Shown: in pieces, positions 43,652 through 54,403 of the stretch
Layout of the letters: the number at the start of each line of letters is the position of its first letter
Position numbering within the stretch: the stretch's first letter is position 1
DNA from: Periconia sp. R9002
Lineage: Eukaryota > Ascomycota > Dothideomycetes > Pleosporales > Periconiaceae
Assembly (NCBI GenBank): GCA_023627715.1
Contig: JAMAHW010000122.1
Coordinates: forward strand, 1-64,000
Direction: 5' to 3'
Length of the DNA stretch: 64,000 bases
Program-made: the position numbers and the translations under genes
Notes under the pieces: generated by a model
The model's database searches: none
Seen by the model: the letters and a program-made list of their open reading frames with translations, nothing else
What the model was told of the DNA's origin: nothing

Positions 43652-46600
43652 GATGAACCTCTAAATATGCGAAGGAACTTCCAAGCAAAGGAAATTAATA
43701 ATAAGAAACTTCTTATAATACCACGATGGTAGTAAGAGGGAACACCTAAACCGCTTCTTATATGTCTCGCATCATCAGCAATATGCGAACGCATTTTGTT
43801 ACTCAACTGCATGACGAGGCGCATACTGGTCCAGACTATTCCATTTAGCTTCTAGAAGGCAAGCGGAGGCATCGAAAAGACGTATTGGAAAAGTCTTTCA
43901 TCAATAAGGCCATCTTCGAGCCGGGTGGTTGGGTCAGCCGCCACCAAGTAAGCAGCCCCTCAGCTTCACGAACGTGCACCTGCATGCGTACGATGATGTG
44001 GTAGTATCGCGCGGTATGGCTGGTCACAGCAGCTACGGCAGTTACTTAACGGATCAACCGTTGAAAAACAGTGAGTAATCATTAGCACCATTCAATGTGC
44101 GAGAGAAGTAACGTGAGCACTAAGAAGTGAACTCCAGGTTTCCGTACATTTGTCACCTACGGTCTTCAATATCTCACTTCACCTAAGTTAAGCAGAGAGC
44201 TGATTGAAGAATTTGGTTCTTTCAATTGTTACACAGCATGGGAATCACTCGTTCCTGCCGAGATTAAGAGACCTTCCCATTCAATCCAAAGCATAGCGGG
44301 TAAATGACTTGTCCCGGGTCATTGGTGAACTCGAACATCTACTATGCAAGTAAACCTTGGCAAATCATCGCAATCGAACGATTCATTCTAAGAAACGAGC
44401 GATACGAGACGGCACAGCTGCAGACATGCAGCAACTAATCCTTCCAATACCAGCCTTCTCAACATATTCCATTCGCATCTCCACGGCGCCTATTCGAACA
44501 TCATGACCCAGTGGACGCAACCGTCATGCTGCAACAAGTCATGCTGCAGCAATTCATTCGTGGAACAATTATAAGTGGCCTTCGTAAAGGGTTGCTGAGC
44601 TCAGGATGATGGATCAATATCATAAGCGAGCCGTCGGGCATGAGGATTAACGGGAAGCCGGGTTGGTGGCGAGGAACTAGATTCTGCGCCTTGCCTAACT
44701 GTGTACGCCGAATGCAGGGACGGACGCGGACCACCCGCCGCTACCGGTACCGGTTCGTAGGAGCCAACCCATGCACCCAGGACGTTCTAACCGATCAATG
44801 GATGTTCTCGAAGGAGTTTTGCGCTTTGACGTCAGTCAGAAACTCCAATCAAATGTGCCGGTGAAGATCCCAACCGCATCGTCAAGTCAGTACAGGGGGC
44901 CATTCTAGTACTTTGTTGAAAAATAGAGTTTCCTGACTCGATCACTCAGCAGGAACCAGTAACCCACGTGCCCGGCTTCACCGCCCGGCACGCCGAACCC
45001 AGGCAATGTCCGATGTCGTATCCTGAGATTTCGGCTTATGATATTTCGGCACTTCCCATCTATTTCCTTACCGTCGTATTGGTAAAGGATGTATAGACTT
45101 TGTACGAAAAAAAGTGGAAATGACATGATCTGAATCCTTCGTGAAGATAGGAATATCGGCACGGCTTCGAGAGATGAACTATTGAAAGATGAAACAGAAA
45201 CCCTGATCACCGTATCTTTACATTCGTCGTTCTATACATAGCATAAATCTAAAAGTAAGTGATTTAACGCAGTGGAATTTACGTAAAACACATTACCCTG
45301 GGGCGTATCAATTTCCAGGATCGCGTTCTCCACAAAGTGATCATTTCTGCTTTCTGTTTGAAAGCTGAACGGTGAATAGGATTGCTCCCTCCAAACTTCC
45401 ACCTGCTACACATTATGTGGAAGGAAATTGGATAATTCATTTTGGAAGTGTGGCTCTGGATCTAAACACTTTGCTATGCCAAAATACACATCACAGAATA
45501 GACCCACATAATAGTTGGTACTCTCGGAAAATAGGTATAACTTTAATACCTCGTTGCCATGTGTTGCCATATCCGACATGAATGGAGCTGTGTCAATATC
45601 GAGCAAATCTTGATACGTTCGTCCATTTTCTAAAGTTGGAGTAAGGCACGATGGAAGCATTCCTGCTCGGATCGGTGTTCCAACAGCGAGAGCGTCACTC
45701 ACTTACAAGCCAATCGGCACATGAACATAATATATAGAAGACAAGAAAGCTATGCTGATATGTCACCTGTCTCTTTGAATGTCACCAGTCAACAAATCAG
45801 CATCACAAGGCACCGCATCCATCCCCTACACTCGAAGTATTCAGGAGAACGGCGGTTTGGTAGTTTAGTCTGTCCTAAATTCATTGAATTCCGCGCTGCA
45901 CAGAAATAATGAAACGTTTTGTAGAACTGGTGCTTGAACCAATTTACCTCACGTGATTAAATAGTACAGATGTGCACCTGGGCATGTACATCGATTTGTT
46001 GTATGTTGTATTTGCGAAGAGGTTGCTGTAATAGGTCATGCGCTATTTATACTACAAGCAATAGAAATACCATAACGCGATTACTTTATATATTTGATGT
46101 ATGCTCAAGCTGTCTTCGATCAAGGACTGGCTTGAACCATTACAGAATTTGGCAGATTATCAAATTGAACTAATCTTCAGAAAACCATAAGGCAGAACAA
46201 ACACAAATGTAATGGCCGTCATAGCTGATATGATGAATCAGCGAGGTGGAACTACTTAGGTAACATGAGGGACGCTGTTAGGCGTAGACACAGTCAGCCC
46301 TCCAATGACTCAGCTGATCAAAGTAATACCCCGTGCATTGCTTCATTTTGAACCTTTGTCTAGACCGTTGAAATTTACGGGGTTGAAGGATTGTGGCTTC
46401 CCTAGGCGTGTCTCATCTTACACCATGACCCAGTGACATTCTCGTGACTTCAGCCACAATGGATATGCTGGACATACTTTCGGCAGTTACTGATCTCGCC
46501 TATCTCAATAACGGCATATACTGTGCAGGATTGACACCTTCTAAGCATGGGTCGGGTCTGATCACAAGGGTCGGTCTTTTCGACTGTGGAATACCCGACA

Positions 46601-46734
46601 GTTCAGGTCTTATGTCAGTCAGCGCCATAGCTATAGATTTCCACTCGGATATGAAATTTAAATGATTCACGGGGCCATATTTTGTGTGAGAAGGAGTAAG
46701 ATACAAGGCTGGGGTTCAGCTATTGGACATTGAT
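43652..46734. other. Long intergenic stretch
   Basis: About 3.1 kb. Scattered frames of 60-100 codons on both strands, none with clear protein character; the best, 45702-45406 on the minus strand, could be a relic. A 15-base tandem (GTCATGCTGCARCAA twice) lies at 44523-44552. Confidence 0.5.
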
Positions 46735-48153
46735 TCAACCAACAAAGGTCGCAAACTTTGACCATTCAGCATCCTCCTTCAGCCGCTCCAAATCATCTTT
46801 GCGCAGACAGACTCCGACTGCAATATCTCCCTTCCTATCCTTCGGCATAATATACATCAAAGACTCCACCGGTAAGAACGCGGGCCTTCGAACCGCTTCC
46901 GGTTTCCCCAGCCCCAACCCAAAGTCCCACTCAAACGCCTCGATTTTCGCCCATGAACTCAACATGATATCCGCATCTGTCTTCAATCTCGCAGTAACGT
47001 TGACTTTGAGCGCATTTTCTGGTGATTGACTCAGATAGGTTATCAAAGCACGTGTTCGCAAAGCAACATCGGAAGTGTCAGGGTCAACCTTCTCCCGCAT
47101 GTCGGCTGCGATATGTCCAAGAGGAGTGTCGATAAGATCAGATAGTTGGTACTTTGTATAGGTCATGTTTTGTAGAATTCCAGGGTATTTTGGGTCGACG
47201 CCCATGTAGCGTCTCGCATCGACGGCGCGAGCAAATGTGACGAGGCGTTGCTCGTCCAGTCGCGGTTTTCGTGCGCGCAAAACAGATTGGAATATGAACG
47301 CTGATATGGCATCATCTGTGGATATGAAGGAGATGCCTGATGGTAATGTCTGGCTAGCGGAAGTTTTGAGAGCTTCGAGAGCTGTTGCGCTGAAGTTGAC
47401 ATAAACCCACGAACATTCTGGTTGCTCGGGAGTTTCCGCAACTTCTGGTACAGGCGCTGTATCTGTTGCGGATAGCTTTTTTTCTTCTGGTGGCTCTTGA
47501 GGTGTCAAGATTTGGTCGTCGAGAATATTTCCAGGGTTCCAATTCTGATCTTCTATCAAGGAGACTGTTTTCGTTCTATCCATCTGCCCAAGTTTGATCT
47601 CGTGATCGGTGAATTCTTCTCCGCGGCAAGCTTTTGAGAACCATGCCATGATTGCGGCTTGCCCCATCATGTCGCAAACATTGTGTTGCAAGTTGATACA
47701 TAACACAACACCTCCTTTGATGAAACTGAGCTGTACGAGCATGACCGGTGCGGGCTTGTCTGGGCCCCAGGATAAACTAGCTAAAGTCGCACAGGGAGCC
47801 CAAACATCCTCGTTCAACATATGCATCGGAAATCCAGCCTCCTTTAACTGTAAAAAGCTCGGCACAGCGGCGTTTTCAGTGTAATTTTTCACAATTAGTT
47901 CTGGTGTAGAGTGCAACGGTCGGATTTTGTACTTCGCTGATGTTTCGTAGCCGGCGTTGGCATTTACGACCTGACCGGCGACCCACGGGAAAGAATGAGA
48001 TAGTCGCTCCAGTCCTCCATATAATGCGGAAATCATGGACGGCTCTGATACTGAATCCGATTTAGGGTAAACGAAGGTAAGTTGGGTGTAAAGCTTGAAA
48101 AGAGGTGGTTGGCATCCCATAGGGTCCAGATCCAGGTCCATATTGAGCGCCAT
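46735..48153 (-). CDS. BAHD-type acyltransferase (trichothecene 3-O-acetyltransferase-like)
   Basis: Transfers acyl groups from acyl-CoA to hydroxyls or amines of small molecules. Single exon of 472 aa from the ATG at 48153. The catalytic HxxxD is present (LQHNVCDMMG, mid-protein) and a DFGWG-like motif is degenerate: DFGLGLGKP near the C-terminus. The start of the fold (PPLFKLYTQLTFVYP ... FPWVAGQV) is in place. The frame is open 30 more codons upstream without ATG, to a stop at about 48246, so a short 5' exon cannot be excluded. Its distance from the 26-40 kb cluster (7 kb, past a tyrosinase) makes membership uncertain. A role in modifying secondary metabolites is family-based inference. 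Confidence 0.82.
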   Translation of the reverse strand: MALNMDLDLDPMGCQPPLFKLYTQLTFVYPKSDSVSEPSMISALYGGLERLSHSFPWVAGQVVNANAGYETSAKYKIRPLHSTPELIVKNYTENAAVPSFLQLKEAGFPMHMLNEDVWAPCATLASLSWGPDKPAPVMLVQLSFIKGGVVLCINLQHNVCDMMGQAAIMAWFSKACRGEEFTDHEIKLGQMDRTKTVSLIEDQNWNPGNILDDQILTPQEPPEEKKLSATDTAPVPEVAETPEQPECSWVYVNFSATALEALKTSASQTLPSGISFISTDDAISAFIFQSVLRARKPRLDEQRLVTFARAVDARRYMGVDPKYPGILQNMTYTKYQLSDLIDTPLGHIAADMREKVDPDTSDVALRTRALITYLSQSPENALKVNVTARLKTDADIMLSSWAKIEAFEWDFGLGLGKPEAVRRPAFLPVESLMYIMPKDRKGDIAVGVCLRKDDLERLKEDAEWSKFATFVG

Positions 48154-48972
48154 CTGAGTGGCTCTAGAGTGATCTGGCAGTGAAATTGTAGGTAGCAATT
48201 TTTCAATATCAAAGGAATGGACAAGAAATAAATAATTTGACAATTATATAGCTGTTTACTTTGAAAGTTGCTCGTCAATATTAGGACAGTAGTGGTGACC
48301 AAATCGGGTGAGTCAAAATGACTCATCGTATGGATGCTAGTACCATAAATGACTCGCCCGCAACATTTACGGGTTGAGCCATGAGGATGACGCGCTCTGA
48401 TGCAATTTCTTTCTTGACAAGTTTCTAGTGATAGAAAAACGAAAATGGACACTGTAGGATCGCCTTTATTTAAAAATCAGAAATCAAGAATCTGTCGATT
48501 CTGACGGATGAGGTATGAAACTGAGATCGCTCATTCCACAAACGGAAATAATTATGGTGGCTGTGCCTCGATCGTCAAAGGTGGGCCTCTGTGGGGTCAA
48601 CAACACAATAAAATGTGGCAAATAGAAAACAAGCTACTCAGAACTCTGCCATTACTTCTGTTTTAAAACTGTCAAATATGTACCGTCTCCTGACCAGCTA
48701 TGTACAGAGGAAATCCCAAATATACTGTCCGTTGAGGCTATCCATAACCACCAAGTTAATCCATCGCGTCATACACGTCGCGTCTTAAGAATATTTACAG
48801 GTTGAAATCAATCAAGTATCGTATAAGAATGGGAGGAAGGGAAAAGGTAGGAAATGGGGGAAAATGTCAAGGAGAGGTGAGAGAGTGGGTGGAGGTGGGA
48901 AAGAATATCAAAACAATAAGAAAAGAGAGAAGAAAGTCAAGGCAAGCATCGCCAAGAGTAGAGTATCGACGA
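48154..48972. other. Intergenic, nothing supported
   Basis: Promoter of the acyltransferase (minus strand) and 3' flank of the laccase. Purine-rich plus strand at about 48825-48950. Confidence 0.5.
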
Positions 48973-51208
48973 TTAAATCCCCGAATCTTCCTGCATAGCG
49001 TAGTTGAAGCGATCGGGGTGGTCTGCCAACCAATCCGTCCACTTCTCACAGCCCGCATCTATCGGTTCATGCGGGCCAATCGTCGTGTTGATCTTGCTTT
49101 GGTTCTCCAGGACTTGAAGACCCAGGCCTTGAAATCCTCAAAATCAGCATATGAATTTATGGTGAGACAGAATACGAAAAGGCAGGTTTGCACTTACCGG
49201 ATCCAGCATGCCAAGCAATATGGCAGTGAAGCAGCCAAGCCCCAGGGTTGTCCGTTTTGAACGCAAGAACTAGATGGCCGTTGTTAGGCAACATAGCTAC
49301 ATCGCGACGGACAGGATTAATCAAGTCCCATGAAGGTGGGGATGAGGGATCGATGTTTCCTGCCCCTTGGGAGACGACCGCAAAGTCGTGACCGTGGAGA
49401 TGGATTGGATGGGTGCCCTGTTTAGAATTAGCAAGCGATACCAAAACAAGGCAACGGTGAGAATTACGTTGAAAGCGTGATTTCCAGAGTTGATAAGAAG
49501 ATAAGCGAATCCTTCAGGGTCATTGTAGTCGTCTGCAAAGCTGTGGTTAGTTACAACGTTCTTCAAAAATATTGCTATTGACTTACAAGGCTGAATGTTA
49601 TATTCCTCGTTCCATGTTTTGTTGTTCAAGTTGTTGATCGTAGGGTCGGAGAAATTCAACCAGAGGGGTTTGTCGGCTACCTCCCATCGATTGTGACCGT
49701 GAGTAATCTCACCAAAACCGGCAAAATAAGTGTTTGTGACAAGGTTGTTTTGCGGCTTGGACACTGTCCACTTCACATGAGGCTCGAATTGGGGGTCAGT
49801 GCAACCGACAGGATCAGTGAAGCGTGTAGTCGTAGGTTCTCCAGTGCTGTTGGTGCCGTATCTGATAATGCCGACACGTTGGGTGACACGGTCAGGGTCC
49901 TGATCCAAGGGTCTATCGGGGAAGTTTGTTTGGTTTCCGGTGCACCCGAGGAATCCGGTACTGTTGTATTCAGCACGCATCCAGTATGCGCCGTTGGGGG
50001 AGGCAGTTTGATTGGCTTCGACAATAACGCTGTAGCGCTGGCCGATACCGACGGAAAGACTGTTGGTGTAGAAAGGCTCGATGGGAACAAGGTCGGCGGT
50101 GACAACCTTGAGCACATGGTTGTCAATGGAAAAGTGATAGTGGAAGTCTGTACCGCCATTGATGATGCGAATCAAGTGCTTCTTGCCGGGCTCGAGGGAT
50201 CGTTCGTAGTAGTTTCCGCTGTTTGAGGGATAGTTTTTCCCTGTTCCGTTTACGACGAGGGAGTCGATGGGAGGTGGAAAATTGAGGGCTGTTGTAAAGA
50301 GTTCGTAGGCATTTCCATGGTACCAGTCCGAAATGATAATAGGAGACCATTCTACTTCCCAGTTGTCTGTATGGGGGCCGTGGATCAGAAGTGGGGCGGC
50401 GACACCATCAGTATACTGAGCAGAGTAATGAGAGTGGTACCATGTGTGGCCGTATTGTCTCAAGTGGAACTTGTATTGCATTGTGTCCTGCTCCGAGATG
50501 GGGCACTGTGTGACACCTGAAATAGCTGTTAGTATCTCACTAGCAGGGTGCGGCTCGCTGAGGTCTTACCGTTCACACCATCTTGCTCGTTCTGATTGAG
50601 CATTCTCAATCCGCTACAAGATGTCAGTTCAGGAGCTTGGTCAGTCGACTGATTGCACTCACTGCCAGTGAATTGTAGTTCCATTGGTCGGCAATGTGTT
50701 TTTCACGTTTACAACAAGAGTATCGCCCCAGCAGGCTTCGATCAGTGGGCCAGGGTAAGTGCCGTTGATGGTTTGTGCAGCTCGTTTGAGAACGCCATCG
50801 GGAGAAATATCTGCCTCTCCGACTTCGATCCAATACTGGAACACTTGTTAGTATTGCTCACCAACACTGAACCTTCTCCGAGAGGGTTTGCTCACAGGTC
50901 GTTCGATTCCTATCGAATATCAGCATCAGCGGCTCATAAGACAGTTCTATCTACTCGCACTTACCTTCAGGAAAGTCATCCTCGTAATCAGTGTCGATGT
51001 TATACTCCTTGCCAGTTGCTGTGTTTCTCATCCAGCAGCCTCTGTTGGCTTCGGTGTTGCACCATTCAAACCCATCCGGAAGATGGCAGGAGAACCCAGG
51101 AGACGCCTGCCTTGCTTGAAGTCCTTTTGGAACGGTAAGACCAGACACAAGATGATAGGTAGCTGTTTGAGCTAGAAGAAAAAGTAAAGAGCGACGGAAA
51201 GAATCCAT
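48973..51208 (-). CDS. Ascomycete laccase (multicopper oxidase)
   Basis: Secreted oxidase of phenols. Eight exons: 51208-50965, 50909-50896, 50835-50663, 50613-50570, 50516-49587, 49532-49468, 49417-49198 and 49127-48973, giving 614 aa. Exon 2 is only 14 nt. All four copper signatures are present: HWHG (its second His codon is split by the intron between exons 3 and 4), WYHSHYSAQ, HPIHLHGHDF and HCHIAWH. The residue ten after the cysteine is Leu, as in ascomycete laccases of higher redox potential. The protein ends DSGI, the C-terminal plug typical of asco-laccases. Signal peptide at 1-22. Roles in lignin/phenol oxidation or pigment are family knowledge; the actual role is unknown. Confidence 0.93.
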
Positions 51209-52840
51209 TGTGAAAATTATACTGTCAATGAAAGAGTGTCTTGAACGAAAGTGTTGAAGGCAATGATGAGTTCAATTTGTCGTGAAAGGCTTCCTTTATA
51301 TATTTTCTCTGAAGGATAACGACTCTCACTTCAGGTACTTTTCGTGACTCAATTTTCAACTGCCGAACTTCCAGCAATCCTCATCTCAGCTGCTCTAGGC
51401 ATCTGGAACGATGCAGCGGCCTAAAGAGACCATGCGTCCCTGCAGGATTCCCAACTCAATAGTGGAATACATGCATCCCAGTCCGCTTCAGGCAGCATTC
51501 CACGAGGAGTGAAACAAAATTACGGTTCCGTTAGGTGCAAGAGCCACTCACTCTAAAGATGACTAGGACTCTTTCTCTCTATGACCATGTCATGGTGTGG
51601 TCACCGGAGTTGCTTCAGGGGCGGGCCCTCAGTAGTGAGGTCGAGCCTTGCTATAGTCCCCATGCTGTGCCTCCATTAGTTTCATACACAGGGAGCTGAA
51701 TCATCATATGGTGTTCTTACCATACAGGGGTTGCCCTACCTCGTGTTGGCATAGAGATTTGTGGCTTACGTTGCCTAGGGCATAATTTCTTAGTCTAGGA
51801 AACGCCACGTAACGCATGACACTATCTGCAGGGCTGATTTCAGTCTCTACTGAATTTTCGATTATTCACAGGTACCTTCAATCAATAAGAAGTGGATCCT
51901 CGGTACTGAGGAATTGAAAGAAGTCTTCCTGGTGTTCATCATAAATGAGTCTCTCAAGAACGAGTCTCTTTCACTCCACTCCGATATTCTGGTATTTGAT
52001 AAGACATATTTATTTATAGACACTGAATGAACTATAGTATAGACGTTAAGTAGGTATACTTAGGGAAAAAAAATGTTACGCATTTCGCCCTGGAACGCAC
52101 GTGGCGCGCAAAAGGCAATCGACAGTAAGCTTAGATAGCCAACCAGGTGTGGCTTCACCCAATACGATGAGTAAAAAGCCGAAGGGCCACGCGGTACTTG
52201 TTCGCGTTCGGCGAAACAATAAAGTTTGCTGATCTTGGCGCATCATCGCTTCTAGAAAGCCATAAGGAATGCTATTGGCCGATATCTCCGACTCGAACGG
52301 CTGTTCTTACAAGTCATGCTCCCAGCGTCCTCCACCAACATTGAAGGATCTCCGAGTTCGCAGGAGTACAGAATCCCATACACCACATTTTTAACTCGAT
52401 AAAGCTCGCTTAGCTGACACGAACTCGGTTCCGAGTCAAAGGTCAAAGCTCGGTAGATACTTCATGCCGTTCCCTGCAATCAGAAAAGGGAAAGGGAGCG
52501 ACACATGAGCAGACCGCAGAATACGCCAAACAGTCCAAAATGAGCGGTCCCGTTACAGAAAATAGTACGCGTCGTCCACAATTGATGCGAAGTAAGTAGT
52601 AGCCCATGTCCGAGCCCACCAAGATCGGTTTTTCGGTTTTAGAAAGTTAAATTTCCTAGTGTACTCGTTGCAAATATCTACTTGACTCCTAACGCAGTTT
52701 TGGGGTGCTTGGATGACATACCCTTAGCGCCCGGCTTTGGTGCAAAGTATTCACCCGAATCCCCGTCCATCCAGTGTTAGTATAGTCTCCGGTCCGACCC
52801 GTCACCAAAGTCGGTATTTGCGGAACCGAACCGAGATTTC
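51209..52840. other. Intergenic: laccase promoter and GH28 3' flank
   Basis: About 1.6 kb with short frames only. The left part is the laccase promoter. Nothing else recognised. Confidence 0.5.
51295..51302 (-). promoter_or_regulatory. TATA box of the laccase gene
   Basis: TATATAAA on the minus strand, about 87 nt upstream of the laccase ATG at 51208. Confidence 0.45.
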
Positions 52841-54403
52841 CTATACACAATCTACCATTCCTTCAAGCTTGTCAATGTTTCCACATTCGTATAATGCCGC
52901 CCCACTAGGACTCGTAATCCTAACATCGCTCACTGTGATGTTCCCACAGACCGATGGGCTCGAACACACCATACTCCCAATGAGGGGGTCGTGTTTTGCA
53001 CTAGTCATGCCGTTGAAGTTACGGAAAGTGATGTCCGTGATTGTGAGGTTGGAAGGATACTGCAGACTAAATCAGATATTGCAACCATTGGAGACGAAAT
53101 AGAATGAAACGCGATAGAAAAGAAGTGATGAGGAGAGGTAGAGAAAACGTACTTGTTGGCAAAGCGTCAAGTTCTTTTGCCCGTAGCACTGTGTTATCTC
53201 AATAGCATAGTCAACATTGGAAATAGTCATTCCATCGTATGTGATATTCGCGACCGTGCCGGAACCTCCACCACCTTGAAGATCGCCCGATAACGCAGAG
53301 GAAATGCCGGGCCAGACCTTGATACGCGCACCCGATGTAGCATTCGAAAGAGTGACATTGTGAACCTGCATATAAGGATTAACCAGGGGAAGTGTTGTTT
53401 GACGCATTCCTGTAGGAATCAAGACTAATGCAGGGGAAACGTTCGTATACGCACGAGGATGTTTTTAACGATATCGACCTCTCCCACGTACTGTCCCAAA
53501 CTACCGACACTGATGCCGTGGCTACCGTTGCAGGTAAGATTCCGCACAACGATATCGGTGCTGTTGGGCTTGAACGACACGCAGTCGTCTCCGTTATCAA
53601 CATGGGAGTTTTGAATGACAATGTTGGATGAACGGTATGTGTCCCAACTGCCTGTCAGTTAGCACTCCCACCAAACTTTCTGCGCATTGATAACAGCATC
53701 ACCCACCCGTCTGTGTTTTTCGCTGTATTCTCGCTGGAGCTCCCTCCCGCGATGTTGATATTAGAAAACACGACATTGCTGGAGTTAGCCACTAGGTTGT
53801 ACCACTGCGGTGAGTACCTAAGATTCAAGTCCTCAATGCGGCCGCCTTTGAGCCCGATGGTCCCGAACAGGATGGGGCGGAGAATGTAGATATCCTCCGC
53901 ATAGAGGTCGTACCATACTTGACCGTTGCCGTCGAGTGTACCGCCACCATATACGTTAACATCCGAGCCTCCGAGTTGAAAAAAGGTAGTCGCATTCTGG
54001 AAAGTTTGATTGAAGGCGTTGGCTTGCCAATAGTCGGTATCGTTTGTGAATTGTATGGTTCCTTGGATATCTATCTTGAATCAGACGAGACATGACAGGC
54101 TTCTTACTCTCGATTAAGTCACCCACCGATATCGATACTCTTCAGAAAGGTGAGGTCCAACGCAGTTCCGATGATGTACTTCGTATCTTTTTCGAAAATC
54201 ACATGACCTCCATTGTTACACTCCTCAATGGCGCTCAAAACGGAGCGTGAGTCGTCTTCGCCATTTCCATTGCTCTTGACTGTGCAGGTCTTATTCCGAA
54301 TGCGATATTCATTCCGCGGCAAGAGTACATTGGCATCGAAGAAGGAAGCATACACTAATGAAGCTTGTAGCATAGCCACACCGGCGAATGCGGAGACGTG
54401 CAT
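52841..54403 (-). CDS. Exopolygalacturonase-like GH28 enzyme
   Basis: Secreted pectinase cleaving galacturonan. Five exons, 54403-54127, 54070-53707, 53647-53455, 53365-53153 and 53059-52841, give 421 aa, normal for GH28. A signal peptide starts [19 protein letters not shown]. The parallel beta-helix carries the GH28 signatures [29 protein letters not shown] and ARIKVWPG, which hold the catalytic aspartates, the active-site histidine and the substrate-binding [12 protein letters not shown] near the start and the long N-terminal lead are more usual in exo-acting members, so exo activity is an inference. The third intron (110 nt) restores [16 protein letters not shown]. Typical of a plant-associated fungus. 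Confidence 0.92.

Noticed and set aside
45406..45702. 98-codon minus-strand frame in the 43.7-46.7 kb gap
   Set aside because: Slightly protein-like, but short, without splice partners or recognisable homology; kept only as a possible relic.
49693..50226. 177-codon plus-strand frame
   Set aside because: Antisense to laccase exon 5, which contains conserved laccase motifs in the correct frame.
50663..50670. Loss of a copper ligand in the laccase (HWQ instead of HWH)
   Set aside because: Only in the unspliced reading. The GTGAGT donor after CA and the TAG acceptor before CGG restore HWHG.
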